Shown: positions 26,966 through 35,728 of the stretch, piece after piece
Layout: each line of letters begins with the position of its first letter
How positions within the stretch are numbered: the first letter of the stretch is position 1
Assembly: GCA_001931535.1 (NCBI GenBank)
Contig: CP016211.1
Span: 5,253,573 to 5,317,572 of the forward strand
Direction of reading: 5' to 3'
DNA from: Minicystis rosea
GTDB lineage: Bacteria; Myxococcota_A; Polyangia; Polyangiales; Polyangiaceae
Length of the DNA: 64,000 nt
Program-made: the position numbers and the translations under genes
The notes under the pieces: generated by a model
Databases searched by the model: none
The model's input: only the letters and a program-made list of their open reading frames with translations
Told to the model about the DNA's origin: nothing

Positions 26966-27040
26966 CGGCCGATGATAACGCGTCGATCGGCAGCGGCGCC
27001 GAAGAGTGGGATGGACCGCCGTGAAAGGCGCGGCGCGGCC

Positions 27041-28573
27041 TCAGCGCGCCGGCGCGAGCCTTTCGCGGAGCTCGCGCTTCAGCAGCTTGCCGGCCGTGTT
27101 CTTCGGCAGCGCGTCGACGAAGTGCACGCGCTTCGGCACCTTGAAGCCTGCGAGCCTCCCGCGGGCGTGCTCGACGAGCGACGCCTCGTCGGCGGCCGCG
27201 CCGTCGTGGAGCACGACGACGGCCGTGACGGCCTCGATCCACGTCGGATCCGGGATCGGGACGACGGCGACCTCACGGACGGCGGGGTGCGAGAAGAGCG
27301 CCTCCTCGACCTCGCGCGACGAGACGACGACACCGCCGGTCTTGATGACGTCCTTCTTGCGATCGACGATCGTGATGTAGCCCTCCTCGTCGATGCGCGC
27401 GAGGTCGCCCGAGTGGAACCACCCGCCCGCGAACGCCTCCTCGGTCTCGGCCGGCTTGTCCCAGTAACCGAGGCAGAGCTGGGGAGAGCGGTAGACGACC
27501 TCGCCGATCTCGCCCGGCTCCACGTCGACCATGTCGTCGTCCACGACGCGCAGATCGACGAACGGGATGGCGCGCCCGGCCGACGCGGGGCGCGCCTCGT
27601 GCTCCTCGGGGCGGAGCACCGTGGCGAGCGGGCCGATCTCCGATTGACCGAAGCAGTTGTAGAAGCCGAGCGCGGGCAACAGCCGGCGGAGCCGCTGCAG
27701 CACGGGCGTCGGCATGATCGACGCGCCGTAGTAGGCCTTCCTGAGCATGCTCACGCGCTCGGGCGCCTTCTCGACGAGGGCGAGGAGCGCGATCCACACC
27801 GTGGGCGCCGCGAAGAACGCGTCGATCGCGTGCTCGGAGATGGCTGCGACGACGCGCGCGGGGTCGGGCGACTCGAGGAGCCAGTTCGGCGCGCCGAGCA
27901 TCAGCGACGGCATCATGAACACGTGCATCTGCGCCGAGTGGTAGAGCGGCAGCGCGTGGAGCTGGCGCTCTGAGGCGCGCGCGTCGAGCGCCAGCGCGGC
28001 CGAGGCGTAGTGATGGAGGAGCGCCCGGTGGGTGAGCATCGCGCCCTTCGGATCGCTCGTGGTGCCGGAGGTGTAGAGGATCTGCGCGAGATCGGTGTCC
28101 TCGATCGCCACGTCGAGCGGCGGGACGGGCGCCTCGACGCGGGCCCACGCGAGGACGTCTCGCTCCCCCGCGCCGTCACGGAGCGATCCGAGGATCTCGG
28201 GGACCACGCCGCACTGCTCGACGCCGGCACGGAGCGCGGCGTCCGCGAACACGGCGCGCGCGCCCGACTGCCGGAGGATGTAGGCGAGCTCGCGCCCCGT
28301 GAGCGCGAAGTTCACGGGGACGTGGACGAGCCCGGCCTTCACCACGCCGAGCCAGAGGATCACGTACGCGTCGGAGTTCTTGCCGAACGCCGCGACGCGA
28401 TCGCCCCTCCGCAGCCCCGCCGCGAGGAGCCGGGCGGCGACGCGCGTGCTCGCGTCGTCGAGCTGGCGGTAGCTCCACGTTCGATCCTCGAAGGCGAGCG
28501 CGTGGGCGTCGGGCACGCGACGCGCGCTCCGCCGGACGAGATCACCGATGGTGCTTCGATGGATGGCCGTCAT
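27041..28573 (-). CDS. AMP-dependent acyl-CoA synthetase / ligase
   Basis: 510 residues from ATG 28573. Adenylate-forming motifs in order: YTSGTTSDPKG (167-177, phosphate loop), FYNCFGQSEIG (A5), WFHSGDLARIDEEGYITIVD (A7-A8), RKKDVIKTGG, and the C-terminal Lys in PKNTAGKLLKREL (A10). It activates a carboxylic acid as acyl-AMP and transfers it to CoA; the ANL fold gives no safe substrate call, though medium/long-chain or aryl acids are common. Stand-alone gene in the cytoplasm. Confidence 0.93.
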   Translation of the reverse strand: MTAIHRSTIGDLVRRSARRVPDAHALAFEDRTWSYRQLDDASTRVAARLLAAGLRRGDRVAAFGKNSDAYVILWLGVVKAGLVHVPVNFALTGRELAYILRQSGARAVFADAALRAGVEQCGVVPEILGSLRDGAGERDVLAWARVEAPVPPLDVAIEDTDLAQILYTSGTTSDPKGAMLTHRALLHHYASAALALDARASERQLHALPLYHSAQMHVFMMPSLMLGAPNWLLESPDPARVVAAISEHAIDAFFAAPTVWIALLALVEKAPERVSMLRKAYYGASIMPTPVLQRLRRLLPALGFYNCFGQSEIGPLATVLRPEEHEARPASAGRAIPFVDLRVVDDDMVDVEPGEIGEVVYRSPQLCLGYWDKPAETEEAFAGGWFHSGDLARIDEEGYITIVDRKKDVIKTGGVVVSSREVEEALFSHPAVREVAVVPIPDPTWIEAVTAVVVLHDGAAADEASLVEHARGRLAGFKVPKRVHFVDALPKNTAGKLLKRELRERLAPAR

Positions 28574-28800
28574 GCGATCCGACTCTACACCTGCCCGTCG
28601 GCGCGCGTCGCCGGGGCCTGCGGTCGCGCGCGGGGCGCGCCTCGACGCCGAGCAAGGGCTCGCCGCGCGCGCGGCCCACGCGGCGACGTGGGGCCGGGCG
28701 CGGCGAGAGCACGTGTGGCTCGACGGATGCGCTTCCACGACGATGCGCCGAGCGCGCTTCACGCGCACGGACGCGTCCGAATCGCGTAGCGTGAAGCGAT

Positions 28801-30180
28801 ATGAAACATGCTTCCTCGTGGTTCGTGATCGGGGTCGGCACCGCGGCGACGATTGCGCTGTTCGGTGGCGGGTGCGGCGACGGCGCGGCGGCGACGGGCG
28901 GGGGCGGCGCGTCGTCGAGCAGCAGCGCATCGTCGAGCGGCAGCGGCGGCGATGGCGGCGGCGGCGCGTCGACGGGAACGGCGAGCTCGACGAGCAGCAC
29001 GGGGGGTGGAGGCGGGGACCAGGGCAGCGTTGGTGTTTGGCAGGACGCGCCGGGACAGTGCCCTGCTGGCATGCCGAAGAAGGACATCACCACGAGCGCC
29101 GAGCTGGCGGCGGCCTCGCGCGGCGACGACGCGTACGCCGACGACGCGCCGGCGACGTGTTACTTCGTGCACGATGGCACCTACGCCGACGACCCGGTCG
29201 TCTTCTACGCGCTGAAGGGCGGCGAGCCGGGCGGCCAGCGCCGCATCTTCGTCGGCGAGAGCCGAGACGGCGTCGTCATCCATGGCCGCGGGACGATCGA
29301 GGATGGCACGAGCGACATCACCATCAGCAACATGACCTTCGATCTGACCGGCTACCCGGGCGCAGGTGCGTTCAACACGATGACGCTCGGCGACGGCGCC
29401 AACATCACGATCGATCACGTGACCTTCACGGGCGACTGCGCGACCGGCTTCAAGGGCGGGCACATCGAGACGAATGGCACGCAGGGCGTGCTCGTCGAGG
29501 CCTGCATCATCGAGAAATTCGGCCACTGCGGCGACGGCGGGCACGAGGATCACGGCGTCTACCTGGCCTCGGGCAAAGACATCACGATCCGCAACAACGT
29601 CATTCGCCAGAACTCGTCGCGCGGCGTCCAGATGTACACGGCCGGCGGTGATTACGGCACGCTCGACGGCGTCACGGTGGAGAACAACCTCTTCCACGCG
29701 AACGGTCACGGCGACCACGAGGACGGCATCGTCATCAACTCGTACGGCACCGGGCCCATCACCAACGTGACCATCCAGCGGAACATCTTCTGGAAGAACT
29801 ACTACTCGGCCATCCGCTTCGCGGGCGGGACCGAGGACGGGATCGTCGTCCGTTACAACACCTTCGTGCAGAACGGCGCGGGATCGAGCGCGGCGTCGCG
29901 CTCGGAGATCAACGCCGACGAGCCAGGCGGCAACACCCATACGCTCCTCACGAAGAACCTCTTCGACGTGGGCAACCTCCTCATCAACGACTGCTACGAC
30001 GGCGCCGCCCACGGGTTCTCCTTCGAGATGAACTTCGTGAGCGGCGACATCCCGAGCGGGCCCAAGGGCGCGTGCATCTCGTCCTTCGAGACTGGCAATC
30101 TGGCGTTCGTGAACGCCGGGTCCGGCGACTTCCACCCGACGACCCCCATGGCAAAAGCCTACGGCGCCTACGCGCCCTGA
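28801..30180 (+). CDS. Right-handed beta-helix lipoprotein (pectate-lyase-like fold)
   Basis: 459 residues from ATG 28801. The signal peptide ends in FGGGC, followed by a Gly/Ser/Thr linker. The mature part shows parallel beta-helix rungs: ITISNMTFDL, ITIDHVTFTG, VLVEACIIEKFG, ITIRNNVIRQNSSRGVQMY, VTVENNLFHANG, VTIQRNIFWKNYYSAIRF, IVVRYNTFVQNG. Such folds bind or cleave polysaccharides, but no catalytic set can be assigned. Expected at the cell surface or periplasm. Confidence 0.85.
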   Translation: MKHASSWFVIGVGTAATIALFGGGCGDGAAATGGGGASSSSSASSSGSGGDGGGGASTGTASSTSSTGGGGGDQGSVGVWQDAPGQCPAGMPKKDITTSAELAAASRGDDAYADDAPATCYFVHDGTYADDPVVFYALKGGEPGGQRRIFVGESRDGVVIHGRGTIEDGTSDITISNMTFDLTGYPGAGAFNTMTLGDGANITIDHVTFTGDCATGFKGGHIETNGTQGVLVEACIIEKFGHCGDGGHEDHGVYLASGKDITIRNNVIRQNSSRGVQMYTAGGDYGTLDGVTVENNLFHANGHGDHEDGIVINSYGTGPITNVTIQRNIFWKNYYSAIRFAGGTEDGIVVRYNTFVQNGAGSSAASRSEINADEPGGNTHTLLTKNLFDVGNLLINDCYDGAAHGFSFEMNFVSGDIPSGPKGACISSFETGNLAFVNAGSGDFHPTTPMAKAYGAYAP

Positions 30181-30439
30181 GCGCCCCACAGAATCAAGAT
30201 CAACGTCAGGGCCGAAGCGCCGCGACGCCCAGGCAGGCGTGGCGCGCGCGCAACGCGGTCCGCCACCTCGTAGCGAAGCTCGGCCCCCGCGATGAGCGCG
30301 AGCCACGCGCCGTGCGCGCCTGCGTTCGGTACGAGCTGCGCGTGCTCGACCGCCGGCGAGGGCGCGGCTGGTTGCGAGCACAGCTCCTCGGCACCGCGAA
30401 GCCGCGCGGCCACGAGCGGCGTGAGCGCGGCCTCGACCG

Positions 30440-31378
30440 CTACGATCGTCCGGTCTTCTTCCGTGGCCCGCGCATGCACTGCGCGACGAAGTCGAGGAAC
30501 ACGCGCACCTTCGGGAGGTTCGCCTTGTCGCGGGTGTAGAGCGCGTGGAGGGCCCGCGCGGGCAGCTCGTGATCGGACAGCACGATCTCCAGCGACCCAT
30601 CGGCGAGATCTCCGCGCACGTCCGGCTCGAACAATTGGGCGAGCCCGAAGCCGGCGAGGATCGCCTCGCGGCGGGCGTCGAGGCTGTTCGTCTGGAGCCT
30701 GCCGGTCGGGACGAAGGTCGTGTCGCGGCCCCTCGTGCGAAAGCGCCACGGGATGGGCGTCGGGCCCGCGAGGAACCCGAGCGTGTCGTGCTCGCGGAGA
30801 TCCGCGGGCTCGCTCGGCCGGCCGCGGCGCGCGAGGTAGCGCGGCGAGGCCACGACGACGAGGCGCAGCGTGCCGAGCTTCTTGTGCACGAGCTCGCTCT
30901 CGCGCAGCTCCGCCATGCGGAGGACGACGTCGATGCCTTCGGCGACGGGATCGATCACGTGATCGCGGATGCGCAGATCGACCGAGAGCTCCGGGTGCGC
31001 GTCGAGGAACCTCGGGAGCGCGGGCGCGAGGACGTTGCGACCGATCACGGACGGCGCGTCGACGCGGAGCCGCCCGCGCGGCGCGCCGCGGGCACGCGCG
31101 AGGGCGCTGTTGGCGTCCTCGAGATCGCGCAGGATGGCGCGGCAGCGCTCGTAATAGGCGGCGCCGTCGGCGGTGAGGCCGATGCTGCGCGTGGTGCGCT
31201 GGATCAGGGGCACGCCGAGGCGCGCCTCGAGGCGCGCGACGACGCGGCTCACGCCGGACGCCGTGAGCCCGAGCGCCTCGCCCGCGCGCGTGAAGCTCCG
31301 GGCGTCGACCACGCGCACGAAGACACCGAGCTCGCCGAACACGTCCACGCCCGACGTCTGGCCCATTGTTGACGCCAC
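30440..31378 (-). CDS. LysR-family transcriptional regulator
   Basis: 312 residues. N-terminal winged helix: FVRVVDARSFTRAGEALGLT, SGVSRVVARLEARLGVPLIQ, RTTRSIGLTADGAAYYERCR. The effector domain contains GRLRVDAPSVIGRNVLAPAL and the usual hydrophobic pattern. It is divergent from the serine hydrolase at 31512 with 133 bases between starts and is the likely regulator of that gene. C-terminal tail Lys/Arg-rich. Confidence 0.92.
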   Translation of the reverse strand: MASTMGQTSGVDVFGELGVFVRVVDARSFTRAGEALGLTASGVSRVVARLEARLGVPLIQRTTRSIGLTADGAAYYERCRAILRDLEDANSALARARGAPRGRLRVDAPSVIGRNVLAPALPRFLDAHPELSVDLRIRDHVIDPVAEGIDVVLRMAELRESELVHKKLGTLRLVVVASPRYLARRGRPSEPADLREHDTLGFLAGPTPIPWRFRTRGRDTTFVPTGRLQTNSLDARREAILAGFGLAQLFEPDVRGDLADGSLEIVLSDHELPARALHALYTRDKANLPKVRVFLDFVAQCMRGPRKKTGRS

Positions 31379-31511
31379 AGCAAGGATGCCGTGCCGCCGG
31401 GCGGGTTACTCCGGGCCTCGTCCGCTCGTACCTTCGGGGGCGCAGCGAACGGCTCGGAGCTGCAAACGGAGCGCGGGCGCAACCGCCCGCGTCGCTCTGG
31501 AGGTTTGTCCG

Positions 31512-32651
31512 ATGAACGAACGAATCGATCTCGATCTCACGGCGCGGCTCGACGGTGTGTTGGAGCGCGCGCTCGCGGCGTCACGCGTGGTGGGCGCGGT
31601 GGTGCTCGTAGCGCGCGACGGGGCGCTCGTGGCGCGGCGCGCGGTGGGGCTCGCCGATCGCGAGCGCGGCGTCCCGATGCGCGAGGACACGAGGTTCCGC
31701 CTCGCGTCGATGACCAAGCCCATCGTCACGGTCGCGGCGCTCGCGCTCGTGGAGCGCGGCGTCCTCGGCCTCGACGATCCGGCGACCCGCTTCCTCCCGG
31801 ACTTCGCGCCGACCTTCGCCGGACGCGCCGCGCCGATCACGATCCGTCACCTGCTCACGCACACGAGCGGCCTCGGCTACGCGTTCCTCGAGCCGCGCGA
31901 CGGTCCGTACCACGCCGCCGGCGTCTCCGACGGCCTCGATCAGCCCGGCCTCTCCATCGCGGAGAACCTGCGCCGCCTGGCCACGCTCCCGCTCTACTTC
32001 GAGCCGGGGACCGCGTTCCGCTACTCCCTCGCCACGGATGTCCTCGGCGAGATCATGGCGCGGGCGACCGGCGAGACCTTGCCCGTGCTGGTGAAGAAGC
32101 TGGTCACCGATCCGCTGGAGCTCTCGGAAACCTCGTTCGCGGCCGTGCCCGAGGACACGCTCGCGACGCCGTACGCCGACGGCGATCCGCCGGTTCGCAT
32201 GAGCGACGGCATCTACGTGCCGTTCGCCGGCGCGGGCGCGATCTTCGCGCCCTCGCGCGCGAGCGACCCGCGCTCGTACCCGTCCGGCGGCGCCGGGATG
32301 CTCGGCACCGCACCCGAATTCCTGCGCTTCCTGGAGGCCCTCCGCACGCGCCACCCGTTCGCGCCGAGGCACTGGATCGACCAGATGCTCGGCGATCGGA
32401 TCGCGCCCATCACGTCTCCCATCCTCGGCGACGGCTGGGGGTACGGCTTCGGCGTGGGCGTGCTGCGCGATCCCAAGCTCGCCGGCTCGCCGCTCAACGC
32501 CGGCAGCGCGCGCTGGGGCGGCGCGTACGGACACGCGTGGTGGATCGACGAGACCGCGCGCATCTCCGCCCTGCTGATGACGAACACCGCGTTCGAGGGC
32601 ATGGCGGGGAGCACGCGCGACGAGATCCAGCGCGCCGTGTACGGAGCATGA
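31512..32651 (+). CDS. Beta-lactamase-family serine hydrolase (class C/esterase type)
   Basis: 379 residues from ATG 31512 with GGAGG 8 bases upstream. The catalytic SxxK is SMTK (66-69), the second motif is Tyr-Ser in FRYSLATDV, and a C-terminal GHAWW takes the place of KTG. HLLTHTSGL is also typical. No signal peptide, which favours a cytoplasmic esterase/transesterase rather than a beta-lactamase. Longer in-frame starts lie in the divergent promoter region. Probably under control of the adjacent LysR gene. Confidence 0.9.
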   Translation: MNERIDLDLTARLDGVLERALAASRVVGAVVLVARDGALVARRAVGLADRERGVPMREDTRFRLASMTKPIVTVAALALVERGVLGLDDPATRFLPDFAPTFAGRAAPITIRHLLTHTSGLGYAFLEPRDGPYHAAGVSDGLDQPGLSIAENLRRLATLPLYFEPGTAFRYSLATDVLGEIMARATGETLPVLVKKLVTDPLELSETSFAAVPEDTLATPYADGDPPVRMSDGIYVPFAGAGAIFAPSRASDPRSYPSGGAGMLGTAPEFLRFLEALRTRHPFAPRHWIDQMLGDRIAPITSPILGDGWGYGFGVGVLRDPKLAGSPLNAGSARWGGAYGHAWWIDETARISALLMTNTAFEGMAGSTRDEIQRAVYGA

Positions 32652-32691
32652 ACGAAGGAGCGGAAGCGACTTCGACGATGCAGGCCCTGCG

Positions 32692-33555
32692 TCACTGAGC
32701 GGGCGCTTGCAGAAACGATCCGAGCTGCGCGAGCAGCGCTTCGGGCGCATCGACTGGAACGATGTGACCGCAGCGCGGCAGCACGGCGCCGCGCAAATCG
32801 TCCGAGATGGGAGCAAGCTGGCGATGCAGCGCATCGCCGACGACGTTGCCGCCGAGCGCCAGGACGGGCACCTCGATACGGCGATCGGCGACCGCATCGG
32901 CGATGAGCGCCGCGTTCATCGGCAGTGCGCGGTAGTGCTGAAAGCCGCAGTGCAGCGTGGCCGGGTCTTCGTACGCGGCGACGAACGCGTCGCGCAGGTG
33001 CTGCGGCAGGCCGGCGCGTTCGTAGGTGCCCGCGCGCAGGAACCAATCGATGTACGCGCTCGCGCGGCCGGCGAGGATCGTCTCGGGGAAACCGGGGACG
33101 GCGTGGAAACCGAACCACCATGGCGGTCCGTTGCTCAGGAAGCCCTCGGCGCCGGGCAGGCGGCCGAGCAGCGATTCCATGACCACCAGGCGCTCGACGC
33201 GCGCGGGGTGGCGCAGCGCGGTCATGAAAGCGACCGGCGCGCCGAGGTCGATGCCGACGACGGCCGCGCGCTGCACGCCGAGCGCGTCGAGCAGGCCCGC
33301 GACATCGTCGGCGAGCGTGTGTACGTCGTAACCGTCTTCGGGCTTGTCGGAGCGGCCCAGGCCGCGCAGGTCGGGCGCGACGACGTGTTGCGTGGCGGCG
33401 AGCGCCGGCAGAACCGGGCGCCAGACCTCCCAGGTGTGCGGCCACCCGTGCAGGAGCACGATGGTTGGGCCGTCGCCCGCCGTGGCGACGTTGAGGTGGA
33501 TGCCGTTGGCCTCGACACGGCGGACGTCGAGCGCGAGGTCTGAAGCAGTGGTCAT
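32692..33555 (-). CDS. Alpha/beta hydrolase, epoxide-hydrolase-like
   Basis: 287 residues from ATG 33555 (ATG 33567 is an alternative). HGWPHTWEVWRPVLPAL carries the HGxP oxyanion motif; the nucleophile is Asp in VVGIDLGAPVAF, as in epoxide hydrolases and haloalkane dehalogenases; the acid/base His is in LPRCGHIVPVDAPEAL. Expected to be cytoplasmic and to open epoxides or related substrates. Divergent from the HxlR gene, with the operator at 33570-33594 covering both starts. Confidence 0.88.
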   Translation of the reverse strand: MTTASDLALDVRRVEANGIHLNVATAGDGPTIVLLHGWPHTWEVWRPVLPALAATQHVVAPDLRGLGRSDKPEDGYDVHTLADDVAGLLDALGVQRAAVVGIDLGAPVAFMTALRHPARVERLVVMESLLGRLPGAEGFLSNGPPWWFGFHAVPGFPETILAGRASAYIDWFLRAGTYERAGLPQHLRDAFVAAYEDPATLHCGFQHYRALPMNAALIADAVADRRIEVPVLALGGNVVGDALHRQLAPISDDLRGAVLPRCGHIVPVDAPEALLAQLGSFLQAPAQ

Positions 33556-33569
33556 CGATCGTCTCATGC

Positions 33570-33594
33570 GGTTACCATTGGATTCATGGTCACC
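33570..33594. promoter_or_regulatory. Operator-like dyad shared by the hydrolase and HxlR genes
   Basis: GGTTACCAT - 7 bases - ATGGTCACC: two 9-base arms with one mismatch, 25 bases in all. It overlaps the HxlR start codon and ends 14 bases from the hydrolase start, so a bound dimer could block both genes. The dyad is visible in the sequence; assignment to HxlR is inference. Confidence 0.65.
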
Positions 33595-34014
33595 GTAGGA
33601 GACCGCCCCAGGACCAACAAGAAGGCACCTCGAGGTAACGCTCCTGCCCGGCGCGGCGACCTGTTCGAGCCCGCGTGCCCGACGCGCCGCCTGCTCGATC
33701 GGATCGGTGGCAAGTGGACCTCGATGCTCGTCAAGACGCTCGCCGACGCGGGCGGTGAGGTGCGCTTTGCCGAGCTCCAGCGTCGGGCGCGCGGCATCTC
33801 GCGCAAGATGCTCGCGCAGACGCTCCGCGATCTCGAGCACGACGGCCTCGTCGCACGTCGGATCGAGCCCACGGTGCCACCCGCCGTTCACTACGCGCTC
33901 ACGCCCCTCGGTCGCACGCTCATCGGGCCGCTCGACGCTCTGCGCGCGTGGGCCGAGACGCACATGGCGACCATCGACGCGCACCGCCGCCGCTCGGGCG
34001 CACCGCCAGCCTGA
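33586..34014 (+). CDS. HxlR-family winged-helix regulator
   Basis: 142 residues. The HxlR signature is clear: CPTRRLLDRIGGKWTSMLVK, RFAELQRRARGISRKMLAQT, DGLVARRIEPTVPPAVHYAL and TPLGRTL. HxlR proteins are dimeric repressors or activators that often respond to electrophiles and control divergent oxidoreductase or hydrolase genes. The start codon lies inside the dyad at 33570-33594, so the gene is probably autoregulated, or the true start is slightly downstream. Confidence 0.9.
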   Translation: MVTVGDRPRTNKKAPRGNAPARRGDLFEPACPTRRLLDRIGGKWTSMLVKTLADAGGEVRFAELQRRARGISRKMLAQTLRDLEHDGLVARRIEPTVPPAVHYALTPLGRTLIGPLDALRAWAETHMATIDAHRRRSGAPPA

Positions 34015-34052
34015 GCGCGGGACCTCGAGGGCCGCGCAGGGGAACGCGGGCG

Positions 34053-34532
34053 TCACGAGAAGATGAGCGCGATGTCGTAGACCGACGCGACGTCGAGGAT
34101 GGAGGTCCGATTCGAGTCGATGAGATCGTAGGCGTCCGTGATCGTTCCGAACCAGTGAAAGCTCGGTCTCGGCGCAACGAGCGCCGCGATCGCTGGCTCG
34201 CGGCGCAGAGCATCCCAATCCCACCCCTGCTGCGGCAGCACGATGAAGGGCATGAACAACGGCGGATCGTCGGAAGGCCACGCCTCGAACAAGTCGCGCG
34301 TGACGAGGTCGATGTCATCGAGATCGTCGCCGAGCTGCGGTGGACCGATGCGCCCCTCGCGATCGATCTCGATGAGCTCGTAAGACTTGTCGGCGTCTTC
34401 CGCCGGCCTTTCGAATCGAAGCCGACCTTCAGGTGAATGACGAGCGAGCGCGCGAGCGACGTCGAGCGCGCCTCGCTCTCCCACGAGCACTTCGAGCTGG
34501 AACAAGACCCCGAAACCGAGGACGATCGTCAT
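34053..34532 (-). CDS. Acidic cytoplasmic protein of unknown function
   Basis: 159 residues with plausible composition, no signal peptide: EVLVGERGALDVARALAR near the start, then an acidic middle (DDLDDIDLVTRDLFEAW) and aromatic blocks (LPQQGWDWDAL, SFHWFGTITDAYDL). I do not recognise a family. It is convergent with the HxlR gene, 38 bases apart. Confidence 0.6.
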   Translation of the reverse strand: MTIVLGFGVLFQLEVLVGERGALDVARALARHSPEGRLRFERPAEDADKSYELIEIDREGRIGPPQLGDDLDDIDLVTRDLFEAWPSDDPPLFMPFIVLPQQGWDWDALRREPAIAALVAPRPSFHWFGTITDAYDLIDSNRTSILDVASVYDIALIFS

Positions 34533-34824
34533 TGCATGTCTCCAAAGGCGAGATCATCGTCGCGGCGCCGCTCTCGTCGGCGAAGTGGTGTGCGATCATC
34601 ACTACGGCGGTCGTGCGCCAGCGTCGAGCGCGATTGAGCTCCCCCGGTTTGATGCGAAATCGGGGGAGGCTCAGAGCGCGCCTCCCCGCACACGAAGAGC
34701 CCTTGGGCTCTCCAGCGTCGAGAAACAGATTGCGCCCACTTCCGCTTCGACTCCCCATCTGCCGTCGAGCGAAAGGGCGGCTCTCGGCCAACGCGCATCG
34801 TCGATGGATGAACAGCGCGTCGAG

Positions 34825-34958
34825 GTCACGAGGCGAGACCTCCATGCCGAAGCCCAGCAGCCCCGCCCTGCCCACGCCGGCGACGCCGTGCCGAAGCCCC
34901 TGCTCGAGCAAGACTGCCGTTGCCCTCGACCGCCGGGCCGACTCATAGTCGCGAGAGG
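34825..34958 (+). repeat. Dispersed repeat, copy 2
   Basis: Matches 8072-8204 at roughly 80% by eye in inverted orientation, including GAGACCTCCATGCCGAAG and AAGACTGCCGTTGCCC. A small length difference in the later C-rich part shifts the frame relative to copy 1. Confidence 0.7.
34844..34948 (+). pseudogene. Broken copy of the small MPK-starting gene
   Basis: MPKPSSPALPTPATPCRSPC then SSKTAVALDRRADS and a TAG stop after 34 codons. The first part parallels the 78-residue gene at 7952-8188 (MPKSNSPAPPTPA...KTAVA), but a small indel near its end removes the rest. Confidence 0.5.
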
Positions 34959-35059
34959 ATCCGACGGGTGATCCCGGTCCGGCGCTCATCGTCGCGCGGC
35001 TACGACGCACGAGCTACACAACACAAGCGATCAGACCGCGATTTCGTGGAGATTTTCCG

Positions 35060-35728
35060 ATGATTGAATCGTGCATCGATCGCGGTATCCGACACGGCTA
35101 CGTGCTCGACAGCGCCATTGTCGGAGGGAGCGATCCGATCGGGTCCTTCGAGCGCGCGCTCTTCGATCTTTGGGCTCCCGGTGGGCCGGACACGATCGTG
35201 GTCTGTCGGGCCGAGGAACGCGCCGGAGCGAACGTGTGCGAGATCCCCGCGGAGCCTCGAGGTCCCTATCTGTTCGATGACGAGCTCGCGCGTTTTCTCG
35301 ACCGGAGACTGGGCTTCGAGCTCCGCCCCGCGGCCGCAGACGACCCGCTCCACGCGTCGCTGGCGCGCGTCGCGGTCCGCACGGCCCGCCGGGGCACGGC
35401 CGTCGTGCTGTCGATGTCGGGCACGTCGACGCTCGCGGACGAGCTGAGCGCGGCGTTCTTCACGCAACGCCGCAGCGGCACGCTGCTCGTGCTCGCCGAG
35501 GCGGATGGCGTACCGGAAGGCGTCGAGGCCCTGCGCCGCTCGGCACACGAGCGCTCTCGGCCCGCGCTGGCTGCGCTCCTCGGAGACGCATGCCGGCTCG
35601 CCGAGCACGCCGGCGCCGAGTGGGCTCGAAGCGACGCCTGGGGCTCCGCGGGGTTCGCGTGGCGGGGGTGTCGGCGCGCGCGCGCGGCTGCCCGCGCGTG
35701 CTCGTCGTGCGACGCGAGGGCCGCGTGA
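35060..35728 (+). CDS. RiPP-cluster protein of unknown function, possibly fused to the next gene
   Basis: 222 residues from ATG 35060 with GGAG upstream. No known family recognised: GYVLDSAIVGGSDPIGSFER, DTIVVCRAEERAGANVCEIP, and RRGTAVVLSMSGTSTLADEL are its distinctive blocks. From about residue 200 the translation becomes Arg/Ala/Cys-rich and looks out of frame, exactly where the next frame begins to look real. A one-base difference in the G run at 35664-35668 would join both into one ~700-residue protein. It is the first gene of the RiPP cluster. Confidence 0.6.
   Translation: MIESCIDRGIRHGYVLDSAIVGGSDPIGSFERALFDLWAPGGPDTIVVCRAEERAGANVCEIPAEPRGPYLFDDELARFLDRRLGFELRPAAADDPLHASLARVAVRTARRGTAVVLSMSGTSTLADELSAAFFTQRRSGTLLVLAEADGVPEGVEALRRSAHERSRPALAALLGDACRLAEHAGAEWARSDAWGSAGFAWRGCRRARAAARACSSCDARAA

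Larger units (their letters stand above)
34533..35059. other. Intergenic region carrying dispersed-repeat copy 2
   Basis: 527 bases without an intact gene. It contains the repeat at 34825-34958. The stretch just upstream of the next gene holds GTGGAGATTTTCCG before ATG 35060, a usable ribosome-binding site. The rest shows nothing I can name. Confidence 0.45.

Noticed and set aside
28010..28789. Forward ORF over the acyl-CoA synthetase
   Set aside because: Antisense shadow of a gene with complete adenylation motifs.
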